Below, piece by piece: positions 8,946-17,618 of a stretch of 64,000 nucleotides of DNA; within the stretch, counting starts at the first letter, position 1, and each line of letters begins with the position of its first letter. The translations under genes and the position numbers were made by a program. A model generated the notes under the pieces. The model did not search any database, had not been told where the DNA came from, and saw nothing but the letters and a program-made list of their open reading frames with translations. Origin of the DNA: Celeribacter marinus (GTDB lineage: Bacteria; Pseudomonadota; Alphaproteobacteria; Rhodobacterales; Rhodobacteraceae). The DNA lies in NCBI RefSeq assembly GCF_001308265.1, contig NZ_CP012023.1:124001-188000 (forward strand), in the 5' to 3' direction.

Positions 8946-8982
8946 TGGCTTGCTCCTGTAGTAGAGCGCTTGATTAACCTCT

Positions 8983-9264
8983 CTAATCGTCCTGTTTTTG
9001 TGGAACGAAGGCTGCAAGCGCTTGACGCTTCAACTGCAAATTCTGTTCCAAAGACGCGATGTTAGTGATTAATTTTTCGATTTCGGATTTTTTTTCTGCA
9101 CCTAAAGGCAGAGCAGCTCCACCCGTGAGAGCAGGCGCCAGACCGTCTGACAACAACGTCTGTATTTCCTGCCAGTTCTCAGACAACACGGCGGGGTCTC
9201 CCGAGGAGAGGCTTGCGTCTTCTAGTAGTTTTTGGAGACGGACAAGAGCTTTTTCAAGCTGCAT
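8983..9264 (-). CDS. flgN: Probable flagellar export chaperone FlgN
   Basis: A 93-residue, mostly helical protein with heptad-like stretches ('ALVRLQKLLEDASL' and 'IEKLITNIASLEQNLQLKRQ'). Size, helicity and its place directly after flgM fit FlgN, the chaperone that keeps the hook-filament junction proteins FlgK and FlgL soluble and delivers them for export. There is no strong residue-level signature, so the call rests largely on position. It is 31 bases downstream of flgM and 37 bases upstream of the DUF2802-like gene. Confidence 0.55.
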   Translation of the reverse strand: MQLEKALVRLQKLLEDASLSSGDPAVLSENWQEIQTLLSDGLAPALTGGAALPLGAEKKSEIEKLITNIASLEQNLQLKRQALAAFVPQKQDD

Positions 9265-9295
9265 TATGCGGCCCTTTTGCTCAGTTTATTGACCA

Positions 9296-9595
9296 TCACC
9301 CTTTCATCTCGATGTAGCTTTCCATCAGGCGCTCTGATACCAAATCGAGATTTATCGGATATTTCCCGTCTGCGATCGCTTGTTTAATACGCGATACGGC
9401 TTCCATATTTATTGGCGGTGTTTGCGCAAGTGCAGACACTGATGCCTTTACTGAAACCTGGCTATCTTCTGCTGCCTTTGGAGCATCGGGCACTGCGCCC
9501 ATGCTCGCAACGGCTGAACGACTGGAGGCAGTATTGGCGTCTTGCGGCGCCGGTGCTACCATTTGCCTTACATTTTGTTTAATTGAGTCAACCAT
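9296..9595 (-). CDS. flgM: Anti-sigma-28 factor FlgM
   Basis: Holds sigma-28 (FliA, at 16775) inactive until the hook is finished, then leaves the cell through the export channel. The 99-residue reading starts at ATG 9595, 5 bases after AGGAGG. The first 60 residues are alanine/serine-rich and probably disordered. The C-terminal sigma-binding part shows the FlgM pattern 'INMEAVSRIKQAIADGKYPI' followed by 'NLDLVSERLMESYIEM'. It is the first gene of the short leftward flgM-flgN run, 34 bases after flgA. Confidence 0.87.
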   Translation of the reverse strand: MVDSIKQNVRQMVAPAPQDANTASSRSAVASMGAVPDAPKAAEDSQVSVKASVSALAQTPPINMEAVSRIKQAIADGKYPINLDLVSERLMESYIEMKG

Positions 9596-9629
9596 GACAT
9601 CCTCCTGATAAATACTTAACGACCTGATA

Positions 9630-10361
9630 TCAGTTAATATTAGCAATCGGCGTAACTTTTTTTGAATTTTCGACTAAGGCACTGATTTTTCTGCCAGAAC
9701 GGGTGTTTATAACTTCGATGATATCACCAATTTGGGCGTTTTCAAGTACTTCTCCAACGCTGGATACCTCAAAGCCACCTACTTTTTGGACAATGTTTAC
9801 AGGCTGACCAACTTCCAGAGTCCACAGATGTTCCAGGTGGCGCGCCTTGATGGGTTGCATCGCGCTCAGGTTTTGTTTGGCGCGACGGCCGATAACATCT
9901 TCAGGACGAAAGAAACCGCCCACCCTTTGGCCCGAGGACAGTTTTGTGAGTGCCACAATATCGTCGGTTATAACAGCGCCTTTTTTGACACTTGCGAGCA
10001 GCACTACGACTTCGGGTCCAGTTTGGGCTGTCTTGTCAGGCGAAACGGCAGCTTGTGGGCTGACTTGTCCCGTGCGTACAATGATGTGCCAATCCCGGCC
10101 CTTTTCAGGGCAGGCAACTCTGGCGGTCTCCCAGCTGTCATCGAATTTTGGTGTGACCTGAAGAGGGCTTGAGCAGCTGAAATATCGGCGCCTTTCTGAA
10201 ACTTGGGGATCAGAGGTGATATTATGTTGGGCCAGCTCAGTCAGGATTGCCGCTTTGATATCTGCGCCTGTCACCACATCACTGGCTAATGCAGTGAAGG
10301 GCATCAACGTGAAGACCAAGCCCGTCAGGCTTTTTGATCTGCGAATATTTGTGAGCCTCAT
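9630..10361 (-). CDS. flgA: Flagellar P-ring assembly chaperone FlgA
   Basis: A 243-residue periplasmic protein with a signal peptide ('SLTGLVFTLMPFTALAS') that assists P-ring formation by FlgI. The N-terminal half ('GADIKAAILTELAQHNI', a C-x(n)-C pair in 'YFSCSS' and 'VACPEKG') is followed by a SAF domain from about residue 120 ('VKKGAVITDDIVALTKL', 'VIGRRAKQNLSAMQPI') and the typical end 'IGDIIEVINTRSGRKISALV'. Its start overlaps the end of flgT by 4 bases, so it is translationally coupled in the flgP-flgT-flgA operon. Confidence 0.9.
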   Translation of the reverse strand: MRLTNIRRSKSLTGLVFTLMPFTALASDVVTGADIKAAILTELAQHNITSDPQVSERRRYFSCSSPLQVTPKFDDSWETARVACPEKGRDWHIIVRTGQVSPQAAVSPDKTAQTGPEVVVLLASVKKGAVITDDIVALTKLSSGQRVGGFFRPEDVIGRRAKQNLSAMQPIKARHLEHLWTLEVGQPVNIVQKVGGFEVSSVGEVLENAQIGDIIEVINTRSGRKISALVENSKKVTPIANIN

Positions 10362-11506
10362 TGCTTTAGCTCCATGAATTTTACACGCTTCCCTGCAAGC
10401 TCGATGTTTTTGCGCGTGCTATCAAGTGGCCGCAGTGTAGAGCTATGAGGGGTGAGAGCAACAATCTCGAGTATTTCGTAGGCAGTGTCATCGCCCTCGG
10501 TATAGGCAAGGTGAAACTTGGTAAGGCCATCATTAAGGCCGAACGGCAGAACCAGCGCGTCATTCTGCGCCTCAAGACGAGCAGCTAGGGGCTGACAGGC
10601 GCGTTCTGTTAGCAAGTCTTTTGCCATTTCACTCAGACTTTCAGCAATAGCGTCGGTTGTGTCTTTGCGCGGATTGCTCGCACTCTTGGCCAATGCCGCG
10701 ATTGCGCTACGTGGTTGAAGCGGCAGTACCAAACTGCGTTTGGCTGATAACGGTGGGACGTCACTTAATCCGCTGTCGAGAAAAACGGTGAGTGTGACAG
10801 GCAAAAGGTTTGTCATAACCGTTGTACTAACGGCATGAACTTTGATGTGAGGGCGTAACGCCAGGCTTTTGGCGGTTGTTTTTGCTTGTGCAGATACGCC
10901 TTGGGTGAGGGAAGCATAGTTAAATTCTGACGATAAGGTGCTGTTAGTGGTGGCTGTGACTTGGTTTTGAAGCCGTACATTAACGTTGTCCTGCGCCATC
11001 AAACTGTTCATTAAGGTTTCGGTTGTTGGCCCTCTGAGGGCCATCAACCATGGGGGTGCCTGGTGATCAACATTTAGTGTCGGTGGAAAAAGTGCGATGG
11101 TTAAATCTGCCCGCCGCTCGCAAAGGGCAGGCGCATCAAGCTCCCCTACAATCGCGCGGATTTTGACAGTTGATGTTTTTGAGTTAGTCTCGGCACCGAG
11201 TACGGTGTAATCCAGTATCTTGGCATCTGGGCGCACCAGCAGCACATCACTTGTCATCACCGATTTCGATACTGCTGTATAGCCATTTACCTTGGCTCCG
11301 CCTTTCAACGCCGCTAGGTATAGCGCTTGTTGCAGTGCTTGGCGTTCAAGCTGCGTATCCGACGCGGCGCCTGTTGCCACAGCCTGTCCTGTAGTCTCAA
11401 CTGTTATCACGCCAGCATGCGCCAATTGCATATGGTCAATTCCACCCAATGTCGCAAAACAGAACGCTGCGAACTTTAAGGTTAATGAGAGCTTAACTCG
11501 AAGCAT
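10358..11506 (-). CDS. flgT: Flagellar H-ring protein FlgT
   Basis: A 382-residue periplasmic protein with an N-terminal signal peptide. The N-terminal domain shows the FlgT pattern 'TQLERQALQQALYLAALKGG' with 'VNGYTAVSKSVMTSDVLLV' and a cysteine in 'APALCERRADLTIALF'. In Vibrio, FlgT builds the H ring around the basal body and helps recruit stator-associated proteins. The C-terminal part ('YEILEIVALTPHSSTLRPL') has the small beta domain of the family. It starts 2 bases after flgP ends and overlaps flgA by 4 bases, so the three form one operon. The assignment is by motif recognition and neighbourhood. Confidence 0.78.
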   Translation of the reverse strand: MLRVKLSLTLKFAAFCFATLGGIDHMQLAHAGVITVETTGQAVATGAASDTQLERQALQQALYLAALKGGAKVNGYTAVSKSVMTSDVLLVRPDAKILDYTVLGAETNSKTSTVKIRAIVGELDAPALCERRADLTIALFPPTLNVDHQAPPWLMALRGPTTETLMNSLMAQDNVNVRLQNQVTATTNSTLSSEFNYASLTQGVSAQAKTTAKSLALRPHIKVHAVSTTVMTNLLPVTLTVFLDSGLSDVPPLSAKRSLVLPLQPRSAIAALAKSASNPRKDTTDAIAESLSEMAKDLLTERACQPLAARLEAQNDALVLPFGLNDGLTKFHLAYTEGDDTAYEILEIVALTPHSSTLRPLDSTRKNIELAGKRVKFMELKQ

Positions 11507-11508
11507 TT

Positions 11509-12057
11509 TTAGAACCGGCGGTGAGCTTTGAGAACTTGGGCAACCGTTGCACGGTCAATCTCAAGGTGAACAGCGTATGTATCGGCGCCCTTGGGCTCAA
11601 TCTTAACTGTCCGCGCCCCGCGAATGGCGCCTGCAACGCTTGCTCGCATGGTATCGGATTGTAGTACGCTTTCTGAGAGCTGTGTCTCACTCTCAATCGT
11701 GAGGCCATGGATCTGCTCGGCAAGTGCGCGCATTGCGTCCATGCGAGCGGCTCGTATCGCCATCAATCTACGCTGGTTGAGCGTTTTGCCAGGTTGTGAA
11801 GAGATCACAGAGTAACCCACAGAGGAAATTGTTGGAGTGGGTGCTGTTTTGACGGTTGCGACGTTCAAAACCTGCCGTGTGTGCCCAAGTTCACGTGACT
11901 GAGATTCTGAAGTCAACTGTGCCGCGGGTTTCCCGGCGCCGGGGCTCAGCATGTTATCAAGCGTCATCTGGCAGCCTGATAGAAGGCCGGCGACAAGACC
12001 CAAACATGCAAGCTTGCGTAGATGGCGGCGGGTGTGTGGTTGGTGAAGGCTGTGCAT
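11509..12057 (-). CDS. flgP: Flagellar outer-membrane lipoprotein FlgP (LPP20 family)
   Basis: A 182-residue lipoprotein with lipobox L-S-G-C (Cys29) after 'KLACLGLVAG'. The C-terminal domain matches LPP20/FlgP: 'NQRRLMAIRAARMDAMRALA' followed by 'EQIHGLTIESETQLSES' and 'AIRGARTVKI'. In Vibrio FlgP forms part of the outer-membrane ring of the polar flagellum with FlgO and FlgT; no FlgO is seen here. The ATG lies 7 bases after AGGAG. A very good sigma-54 promoter reading leftward sits about 40 bases upstream (12092-12109), so this is the promoter-proximal gene of the flgP-flgT-flgA operon. Confidence 0.8.
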   Translation of the reverse strand: MHSLHQPHTRRHLRKLACLGLVAGLLSGCQMTLDNMLSPGAGKPAAQLTSESQSRELGHTRQVLNVATVKTAPTPTISSVGYSVISSQPGKTLNQRRLMAIRAARMDAMRALAEQIHGLTIESETQLSESVLQSDTMRASVAGAIRGARTVKIEPKGADTYAVHLEIDRATVAQVLKAHRRF

Positions 12058-12091
12058 TGGGCGGCTCCTGTAAAGTGGTCGTGGCCCAGTC

Positions 12092-12109
12092 TTTGCAGGA
12101 ATTGTGCCA
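12092..12109 (-). promoter_or_regulatory. Sigma-54 promoter of flgP-flgT-flgA
   Basis: On the minus strand the site reads TGGCACAATTCCTGCA. The -24 GG (12107-12108) and -12 GC (12095-12096) are exactly 10 bases apart, as the consensus TGGCAC-N5-TTGCW requires. The expected transcript start near 12083 leaves about 26 bases before the flgP ATG, including its AGGAG site. Confidence 0.8.
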
Positions 12110-12160
12110 GCTTAGCGTTTACCCATCGCTCAGAGTGTTCTTTGGCTTAGGAGACACTAG

Positions 12161-12178
12161 TTGGCATAAGCTTTGCAT
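12161..12178 (+). promoter_or_regulatory. Sigma-54 promoter of flhA-flhF-flhG-fliA
   Basis: TTGGCATAAGCTTTGCAT carries -24 GG (12163-12164) and -12 GC (12175-12176) with 10 bases between. The expected start near 12188 gives a leader of about 130 bases before the flhA ATG. It is back-to-back with the flgP promoter; the 54 bases between the two -24 elements could hold a shared activator site. Confidence 0.78.
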
Positions 12179-12319
12179 ACCTGATGCGACAGAGGTTCAT
12201 ACCGCAGAACAAGCAAGGCGATTGGTTTTGACAGATAGGATGAAAATAAAGCCTTTTTATGGTTTTCAGGGTGCGGTTGCGCGCCATATCTGTCGGCTTT
12301 TTGACGGGAGGGGGCTGTC

Positions 12320-14482
12320 ATGGATTTGACACGCAACGCCGCACTCGTAGACGACTTTAAGGCAGCCCTGGGGAGTTCTGTGCTTCCCATTGGTATCTTG
12401 GTCTTGGTCGCCATGATGGTATTGCCTTTGCCTGTCTTTTTACTCGACACGTTCTTTGTGGTTAACATCGTGCTTTCGCTTTTGATCCTTATGGTTGCAT
12501 TGCACACGCATCGTCCGTTAGATTTTTCATCATTCCCTAACCTTATTTTGATCGCAACTGTCTTGCGTCTGGCCTTGAATGTTGCATCCACACGCGTGGT
12601 TCTGAGCGAAGGGCACACTGGCGCAGATGCGGCAGGGCAGGTCATAAAGGCTTTTGGCGAGTTTGTTGTAGCGGGAAACTATGCTGTTGGTATTTTTGTC
12701 TTTATTATTCTTGTGATCATCAACCTTGTGGTTATCACCAAGGGTGCAGGCCGCGTCTCTGAAGTTTCTGCGCGCTTCACCTTGGACGCTATGCCAGGCA
12801 AGCAAATGGCGATTGATGCAGACCTGAACGCCGGAATTATGACGCCAGAAGAGGCCACGGCGCGCCGTCAGGAAGTGGCGGATGAGGCCGACTTCTATGG
12901 CTCGATGGATGGTGCCTCCAAGTTTGTGAAGGGTGATGCGATAGCTGGTTTGTTGATTTTGGCGATCAATATTGTTGGCGGCCTCATTATTGGTGTTGCA
13001 CAGCACCAAATGGCTGTGGCTGATGCTGCACAATCCTATATTTTGCTCTCCATCGGGGATGGTTTGGTTGCGCAAATTCCGTCGCTGCTGCTTTCGATTG
13101 CCACTGCGATCATCGTGACTCGCGTGTCTTCAACTCAGGATATGGCCCAACATATTGGTGGTCAGGTAAACTTGTCGCGTGCTTGGACTCCTACAGCAGC
13201 TGTTATTTTTATTCTTGGCCTAGTGCCCGGGATGCCGAACCAATTGTTCATGTTGTTTGCGGCGGCTGCGGCCGCGGCAGCATATTTTGCGCGCAAGTCA
13301 GAAGACTTGAGCGAAGCAGAGGCCGACTTGGAAGCGCAAGATGGTGGCGCGGAGGAGGCCACAGACTCTGAGACTGTGTTGTTGGCCGATGTGACAGATT
13401 ATTCTGCGGTTTCTATGCAGCTTGGGTATGGGCTTATCAGCCTTGTTGATGAAGAACAGTCAGGCCCATTGGTAAGTCGCATCACAGGGATAAGGCGTGA
13501 AGTGTCGCGGGGTTTGGGTTTTGTTATCCCTGGTGTGCGTATTCGTGATGATCTTGCGCTTGAACCAAACCAGTATCGCATTCGGATTGGTCAGACGATT
13601 GTTGGTGAAGATGTTGCTTACCCCGACCGCAAGCTTGCTTTGCCGGGTGATGGATCCCTAGTGAAAATCGAAGGCATCGAGGTGAAGGACCCCTCGTTTG
13701 GAATGGACGCTGTTTGGATTAGGCCACAGCAACAGGCCGAAGCCGAAGCCAACGACTACGTGGTGATCGAACCTGACTCCGTTATCTCAACGCATCTTAG
13801 CCAATTGCTAAACAAACACGCCGCTGATTTGATCGGCCAAGATGATGTTCAGGCGCTGCTTGATCAATTGGGGGAAGCGAGCCCTAACCTGGTTAAATCT
13901 ATCGTACCAAAGCTGGTGCCTTTACATGTGCTCACGCTTGTTCTGCGCCGCTTGTTGTCTGAGCGGATTCCAATCTCTGACTTGCGCCGGATCTTGGAAG
14001 GACTGTCAAACCTTGTCGGCCCCAACATGGGCCCAAACGAAATGGCGGAGGCATTACGCCCTAAGTTGGTACCCTTACTTATCCAGCAAGTGTCGCCTTT
14101 GGGAACCGTGCTGCCTTTGATGACACTCACGCCTGAGCTTGAGCAATTGATGTTGCGAACCGTGCGCCAAAACGGAGAAGACGGTCTTGTGCTCGAAGGC
14201 AGTCTGGCGGAACAGTTGATGCGGTCTATCAACGACAGCAGCGAAAAACTGAGCGCTGCAGGGCGCCCGACTATTATGGTGGTCGCCCCGCAAATCCGCC
14301 GTGTGTTTTCAGATTTTGTGCGCGCGCATATACCAGATATGATAATTTTGAGCTTTACCGAACTCCCCGAAAATCGCCGTGTTGAAGTCTATGCCTCGAT
14401 TGGCAGCTTTGATGCTCTTGGCGCGGAGGGCAATCCATCAGCGGTTGCCTCTGAGCTTCAAACTGAACCTGAAACCGTCTGA
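12320..14482 (+). CDS. flhA: Flagellar export gate protein FlhA
   Basis: Core inner-membrane component of the flagellar type III export gate, 720 residues, full length for the family. The N-terminal half has about eight membrane helices (roughly 20-330) and the FHIPEP-family signature near 'NLILIATVLRLALNVASTR', followed by the conserved cytoplasmic loop ('ARFTLDAMPGKQMAIDADLN'). The C-terminal export-cargo platform spans about 370-700 ('GYGLISLVDEEQSGPLVSRI'). A GGGAGGGGG site lies just before the ATG. It leads the flhA-flhF-flhG-fliA operon from the sigma-54 promoter at 12161. The order flhA-flhF-flhG-fliA is the one known in polar flagellar clusters of Pseudomonas and Vibrio. Confidence 0.96.
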   Translation: MDLTRNAALVDDFKAALGSSVLPIGILVLVAMMVLPLPVFLLDTFFVVNIVLSLLILMVALHTHRPLDFSSFPNLILIATVLRLALNVASTRVVLSEGHTGADAAGQVIKAFGEFVVAGNYAVGIFVFIILVIINLVVITKGAGRVSEVSARFTLDAMPGKQMAIDADLNAGIMTPEEATARRQEVADEADFYGSMDGASKFVKGDAIAGLLILAINIVGGLIIGVAQHQMAVADAAQSYILLSIGDGLVAQIPSLLLSIATAIIVTRVSSTQDMAQHIGGQVNLSRAWTPTAAVIFILGLVPGMPNQLFMLFAAAAAAAAYFARKSEDLSEAEADLEAQDGGAEEATDSETVLLADVTDYSAVSMQLGYGLISLVDEEQSGPLVSRITGIRREVSRGLGFVIPGVRIRDDLALEPNQYRIRIGQTIVGEDVAYPDRKLALPGDGSLVKIEGIEVKDPSFGMDAVWIRPQQQAEAEANDYVVIEPDSVISTHLSQLLNKHAADLIGQDDVQALLDQLGEASPNLVKSIVPKLVPLHVLTLVLRRLLSERIPISDLRRILEGLSNLVGPNMGPNEMAEALRPKLVPLLIQQVSPLGTVLPLMTLTPELEQLMLRTVRQNGEDGLVLEGSLAEQLMRSINDSSEKLSAAGRPTIMVVAPQIRRVFSDFVRAHIPDMIILSFTELPENRRVEVYASIGSFDALGAEGNPSAVASELQTEPETV

Positions 14483-14493
14483 GGTATTAAACT

Positions 14494-15972
14494 ATGCCAA
14501 CAATTACAGTTATGGCGCCTGATAGCGCCCTTGCAATGGACGAAGTTATACGCCGATTGGGCGACGGCGCTTATATTTTGTCTACGTGTCAACAAGATGG
14601 GATGATCCAAATTAAGGCGACGAATGATCCAATGAACGCTGTTCCAAAACGGGCAAGTGCCGTTCAAACCGTATTTGAAGATGAGCTTGAGCATCAATTT
14701 TTTGGGGGGGCTGGGCCGCGTGTGTCTGTAACTGTGAATGAAGGCGCACCTCGGTCTAGGGCGTCGGAGCGCCCTAAGCTTGTGGCCATTTCCGGAGAAC
14801 GCGTAAATGCTGAGCCATCAGGTGCCCGTTTAGGAAATGCTTTTGGTGCAAAAGAACTTACCGACATTGAACACACTGATACAATTAGGCTACCACGCTG
14901 GTTGAGCGAAAAACAGTCCAAAGAGGCAACCAAACAGCCAGCCGATCTGTTGCGACCCTTAAACGACTTATTGGACAAACCGCCTGAGCCGTCAGAAACT
15001 ATCAAGGCTCAGGACGTTGCACAAGAGGCCGAACCAACAGCTTTGGAGACAGAACACACACATGAAGCTGTGAACTTTGCTGAGCAAGAGCCTTCCGTTG
15101 AAACGCGACTACGGCGCTTAGAAAAAGCCTTAGGTCTGGACCCAATGGAGTCTCGGTTGCCTTCCAACAATCACACCCATTATGTGGGCCAAGACCTGCT
15201 TCGGAACGGAATTTCTGCTCCTTTGCTTGCCGCTGCCTTGAATGAATTGGCCTCCTTTGAGGAGGCCGAGCAACCGATCTCACAGAGCGATGTGGTCAGT
15301 TTGTTGGCTGAGAGGATGGTTTCTTCTCAGGCCAGCTTGGCGCTTGATGCAGATGTCTTGTTTGTCATCGGGGCGTCGGGCAGTGGAAAGACAACATTGG
15401 CTGCAAAATTCGCTGCATTGCTTTCCGAAACGCGGGAAGAGCGCGCAATTGCGCTTATTGATTTGCAGGATGCAACTTCATCCCGGATGGGCCTCTTAAC
15501 CCACTTGGGACGCCTCATTAATGTGCCTGTCCGCGAATGGGACACTGAGCGAAAAGAAGATTGGGCTGTGCCCGGCGCAGGCCAAAGCTTGATTGTGGAT
15601 GTTTCGTGCTCGCTTGAGGAATTGCAAGGTCTTTGGCCGCTGCTTCAAGCCAAATTTGAAGGCAAACGTTGTCATACTGTTCTTGCGCAAAGCAGTGGAG
15701 CATCAATTGCGCGTATTGAGCAAGTCTTGGACGCTGCAGCTGACCTCAAGCCAGAGGTGGTTTTGACAAAACTGGATGAATGTGAATGCTCGTTGGTGGA
15801 GCTTTCAGCTGTGATGACAGGTCAGGCCAAAATAGGCTGGCTGGCTGGCACACGCTCCTTGGTTGGAAACCTTGCCCAAGCCAGTGCTTTGATAATGGAA
15901 CAATATATTTTGGGATGTTTGACGCAAGAAAATCAAAACACCCCTGAGGCAGAATTGGAAGCATCTGAATGA
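14494..15972 (+). CDS. flhF: FlhF-like SRP-family GTPase, divergent
   Basis: In polarly flagellated bacteria FlhF sets where the flagellum is built. This 492-residue protein has the usual layout: a short N-terminal B domain ('DSALAMDEVIRRLGDGAYIL'), a long variable region, a helical N domain from about 200 ('ETRLRRLEKALGLD') and a C-terminal G domain with P-loop GASGSGKTT at about 293-301. 'VLTKLDECE' supplies the TKLD motif. The usual DTAGR motif is not seen; at the expected place the protein reads 'SLIVDVSCSLEEL'. GTP hydrolysis may therefore be altered. Its last bases overlap the flhG start (ATGA). Family membership is supported by order and layout. Confidence 0.82.
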   Translation: MPTITVMAPDSALAMDEVIRRLGDGAYILSTCQQDGMIQIKATNDPMNAVPKRASAVQTVFEDELEHQFFGGAGPRVSVTVNEGAPRSRASERPKLVAISGERVNAEPSGARLGNAFGAKELTDIEHTDTIRLPRWLSEKQSKEATKQPADLLRPLNDLLDKPPEPSETIKAQDVAQEAEPTALETEHTHEAVNFAEQEPSVETRLRRLEKALGLDPMESRLPSNNHTHYVGQDLLRNGISAPLLAAALNELASFEEAEQPISQSDVVSLLAERMVSSQASLALDADVLFVIGASGSGKTTLAAKFAALLSETREERAIALIDLQDATSSRMGLLTHLGRLINVPVREWDTERKEDWAVPGAGQSLIVDVSCSLEELQGLWPLLQAKFEGKRCHTVLAQSSGASIARIEQVLDAAADLKPEVVLTKLDECECSLVELSAVMTGQAKIGWLAGTRSLVGNLAQASALIMEQYILGCLTQENQNTPEAELEASE

Positions 15973-16778
15973 CTCATTCAATTACAATTGCGAGTGGGAA
16001 AGGGGGAGTAGGGAAGACCTGCGTCGCGGTTAACCTTGCGATTATGTATGCGCGTCTAGGGCATCGAGTATGTTTATTTGACGCAGATTTTGGTTTGGCA
16101 AACTCACATATTTTGATGGGAAAAAACGCTGCCAAGACCCTTCGGGACTCCTTGGTGGGCGGTGTGCCTCTGGTTGAAGTGATTGAGCGTGGCCCGCAAG
16201 GTGTTCAGCTATTGGCTGGCGGTAGCGGGCTGATTGACATGATGCATATTGATGATACCGCCCGGTTTCAGCTTATTCGAAATGTTGATGCACTTAAAGA
16301 TAGCATTGACATTTTGATTACGGATGCGCCCGCAGGGGCGAGTGAAAACGCACTGTCTTTTGTAGCTGCCTCACAACGCGTTTTGGTTGTTGTGGTTGCT
16401 GAGCCAACGAGCTTCATGGATGCTTATGCAATGATTAAAGCTGCAAACGCTGAACATGGTCTGCGTCACTTTTCGGTTGCGATCAACATGGCACATGACA
16501 ACGTCGATGCTCGGCGTAACTTTGAAAAATTTAATGCGATTGCAGCGAGGTTTTTAGATGTCGAGTTGAGCTATGCAGGACATGTACCGTTTTCGGCCGC
16601 AATGCGGCGCTCCATTGTGCAGCGCAAGCCATTGCTGGCAGCAGAAAACAACACTCCCGATAAGGAGTTGCTTGCATTTAAGGCCGTGGCCCAAGCTGTA
16701 TTGAAGGCACCTATGAATACCTATGAGGGCATCCGCTTTTTTGCTGATAAAGACTCTGAGCGGGAGACCGTGGGATGA
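15969..16778 (+). CDS. flhG: Flagellar number regulator FlhG/FleN (MinD-like ATPase)
   Basis: MinD/ParA-type ATPase that limits flagellar number and acts with FlhF. The deviant Walker A SGKGGVGKT is at residues 9-17, the switch 'CLFDADFGLANSHILMG' at about 36-52, and 'DILITDAPAG' at about 116-125. At 269 residues it has normal length. A C-terminal amphipathic helix typical of MinD-type membrane binding is not obvious. Its start overlaps flhF and its end overlaps fliA, each by 4 bases, so translation of the three is coupled. Confidence 0.92.
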   Translation: MTHSITIASGKGGVGKTCVAVNLAIMYARLGHRVCLFDADFGLANSHILMGKNAAKTLRDSLVGGVPLVEVIERGPQGVQLLAGGSGLIDMMHIDDTARFQLIRNVDALKDSIDILITDAPAGASENALSFVAASQRVLVVVVAEPTSFMDAYAMIKAANAEHGLRHFSVAINMAHDNVDARRNFEKFNAIAARFLDVELSYAGHVPFSAAMRRSIVQRKPLLAAENNTPDKELLAFKAVAQAVLKAPMNTYEGIRFFADKDSERETVG

Positions 16779-17509
16779 CACTGCGTGGGCAATATTCAGA
16801 ACAAAATCCAAAGCCTGAGGTCCTGATCGAGGCCGAGCTACAGACTGTTCGGCGCATCGCGTTTTACTTTCATGGCCGTGTCAAAGGTGCAGTGGAGGTC
16901 GATGATCTCGTTCAAGTTGGGTATCTTGGATTGATTGATGCGAGCCAGAGATATGTGAAGAAGGCGGGCGTTACCTTCAGCAGCTATGCAAAAATTCGCA
17001 TCCGTGGAGCGATCGTTGATTATCTTCGGCGCAATTCAAATTTATGCCGGTCCACGATTGCGATGAAGCAAGAGGTGAACAAGGCGACTTTGGATTTGGA
17101 GCGCAAGCTTCAACGTGCTCCGATGGATGAAGAGATCGCAAATGAGTTGCAGCTTAGCGTCGAAGAGCTACGCAAATGGCATCAAGCATTCGAGGCCAAT
17201 TTACACCAATCGATTGATGAAGTCCACGATGAACACTCAATTTGGTTTGTGTCTGGTGACGCCAATCCCGAAGAGGCATTCAGTAACCAAGAGGTCAAGC
17301 GTGGCCTGCGTGGAGAGTTGGCAAAACTATCCGAGCGCGAAGCAATGGTGATGCAGCTTTATTATGTTGAAGAGCTTAATGTGTATGAAATCGCTGAGAT
17401 TTTGGGAGTTACAACTGGGCGTGTTTCACAAATCAAGAAAGCTTCGATAAGCAATTTACGAGCAGGTATGCAAAGCTTTCTTGGGCAGACGGAAAATAGC
17501 AAAGTATAA
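16775..17509 (+). CDS. fliA: RNA polymerase sigma-28 factor FliA
   Basis: Sigma factor for late flagellar genes such as flagellin and some motor genes; held by FlgM. The 244-residue protein has sigma region 2 at about 15-85 ('VEVDDLVQVGYLGLIDASQR', 'YAKIRIRGAIVDYLRR'), region 3 in the middle ('APMDEEIANELQLSVEELRK') and region 4 with a helix-turn-helix at about 200-235 ('NVYEIAEILGVTTGRVSQIK'). The 4-base overlap with flhG places it last in the operon. The IS3-type element at 17558 begins 48 bases after its stop, so whatever followed in the cluster has been displaced or separated. Confidence 0.93.
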   Translation: MTLRGQYSEQNPKPEVLIEAELQTVRRIAFYFHGRVKGAVEVDDLVQVGYLGLIDASQRYVKKAGVTFSSYAKIRIRGAIVDYLRRNSNLCRSTIAMKQEVNKATLDLERKLQRAPMDEEIANELQLSVEELRKWHQAFEANLHQSIDEVHDEHSIWFVSGDANPEEAFSNQEVKRGLRGELAKLSEREAMVMQLYYVEELNVYEIAEILGVTTGRVSQIKKASISNLRAGMQSFLGQTENSKV

Positions 17510-17618
17510 GGATTGAAATCTCCAAGTAAATAAATGGCGCGCAACGCTCGCCCCCAATGAAGTGGTCGTGCCTTTTAGTACAGGCTTGCGGCTTTGCTAA
17601 GATGCATCTGGTTTATAT

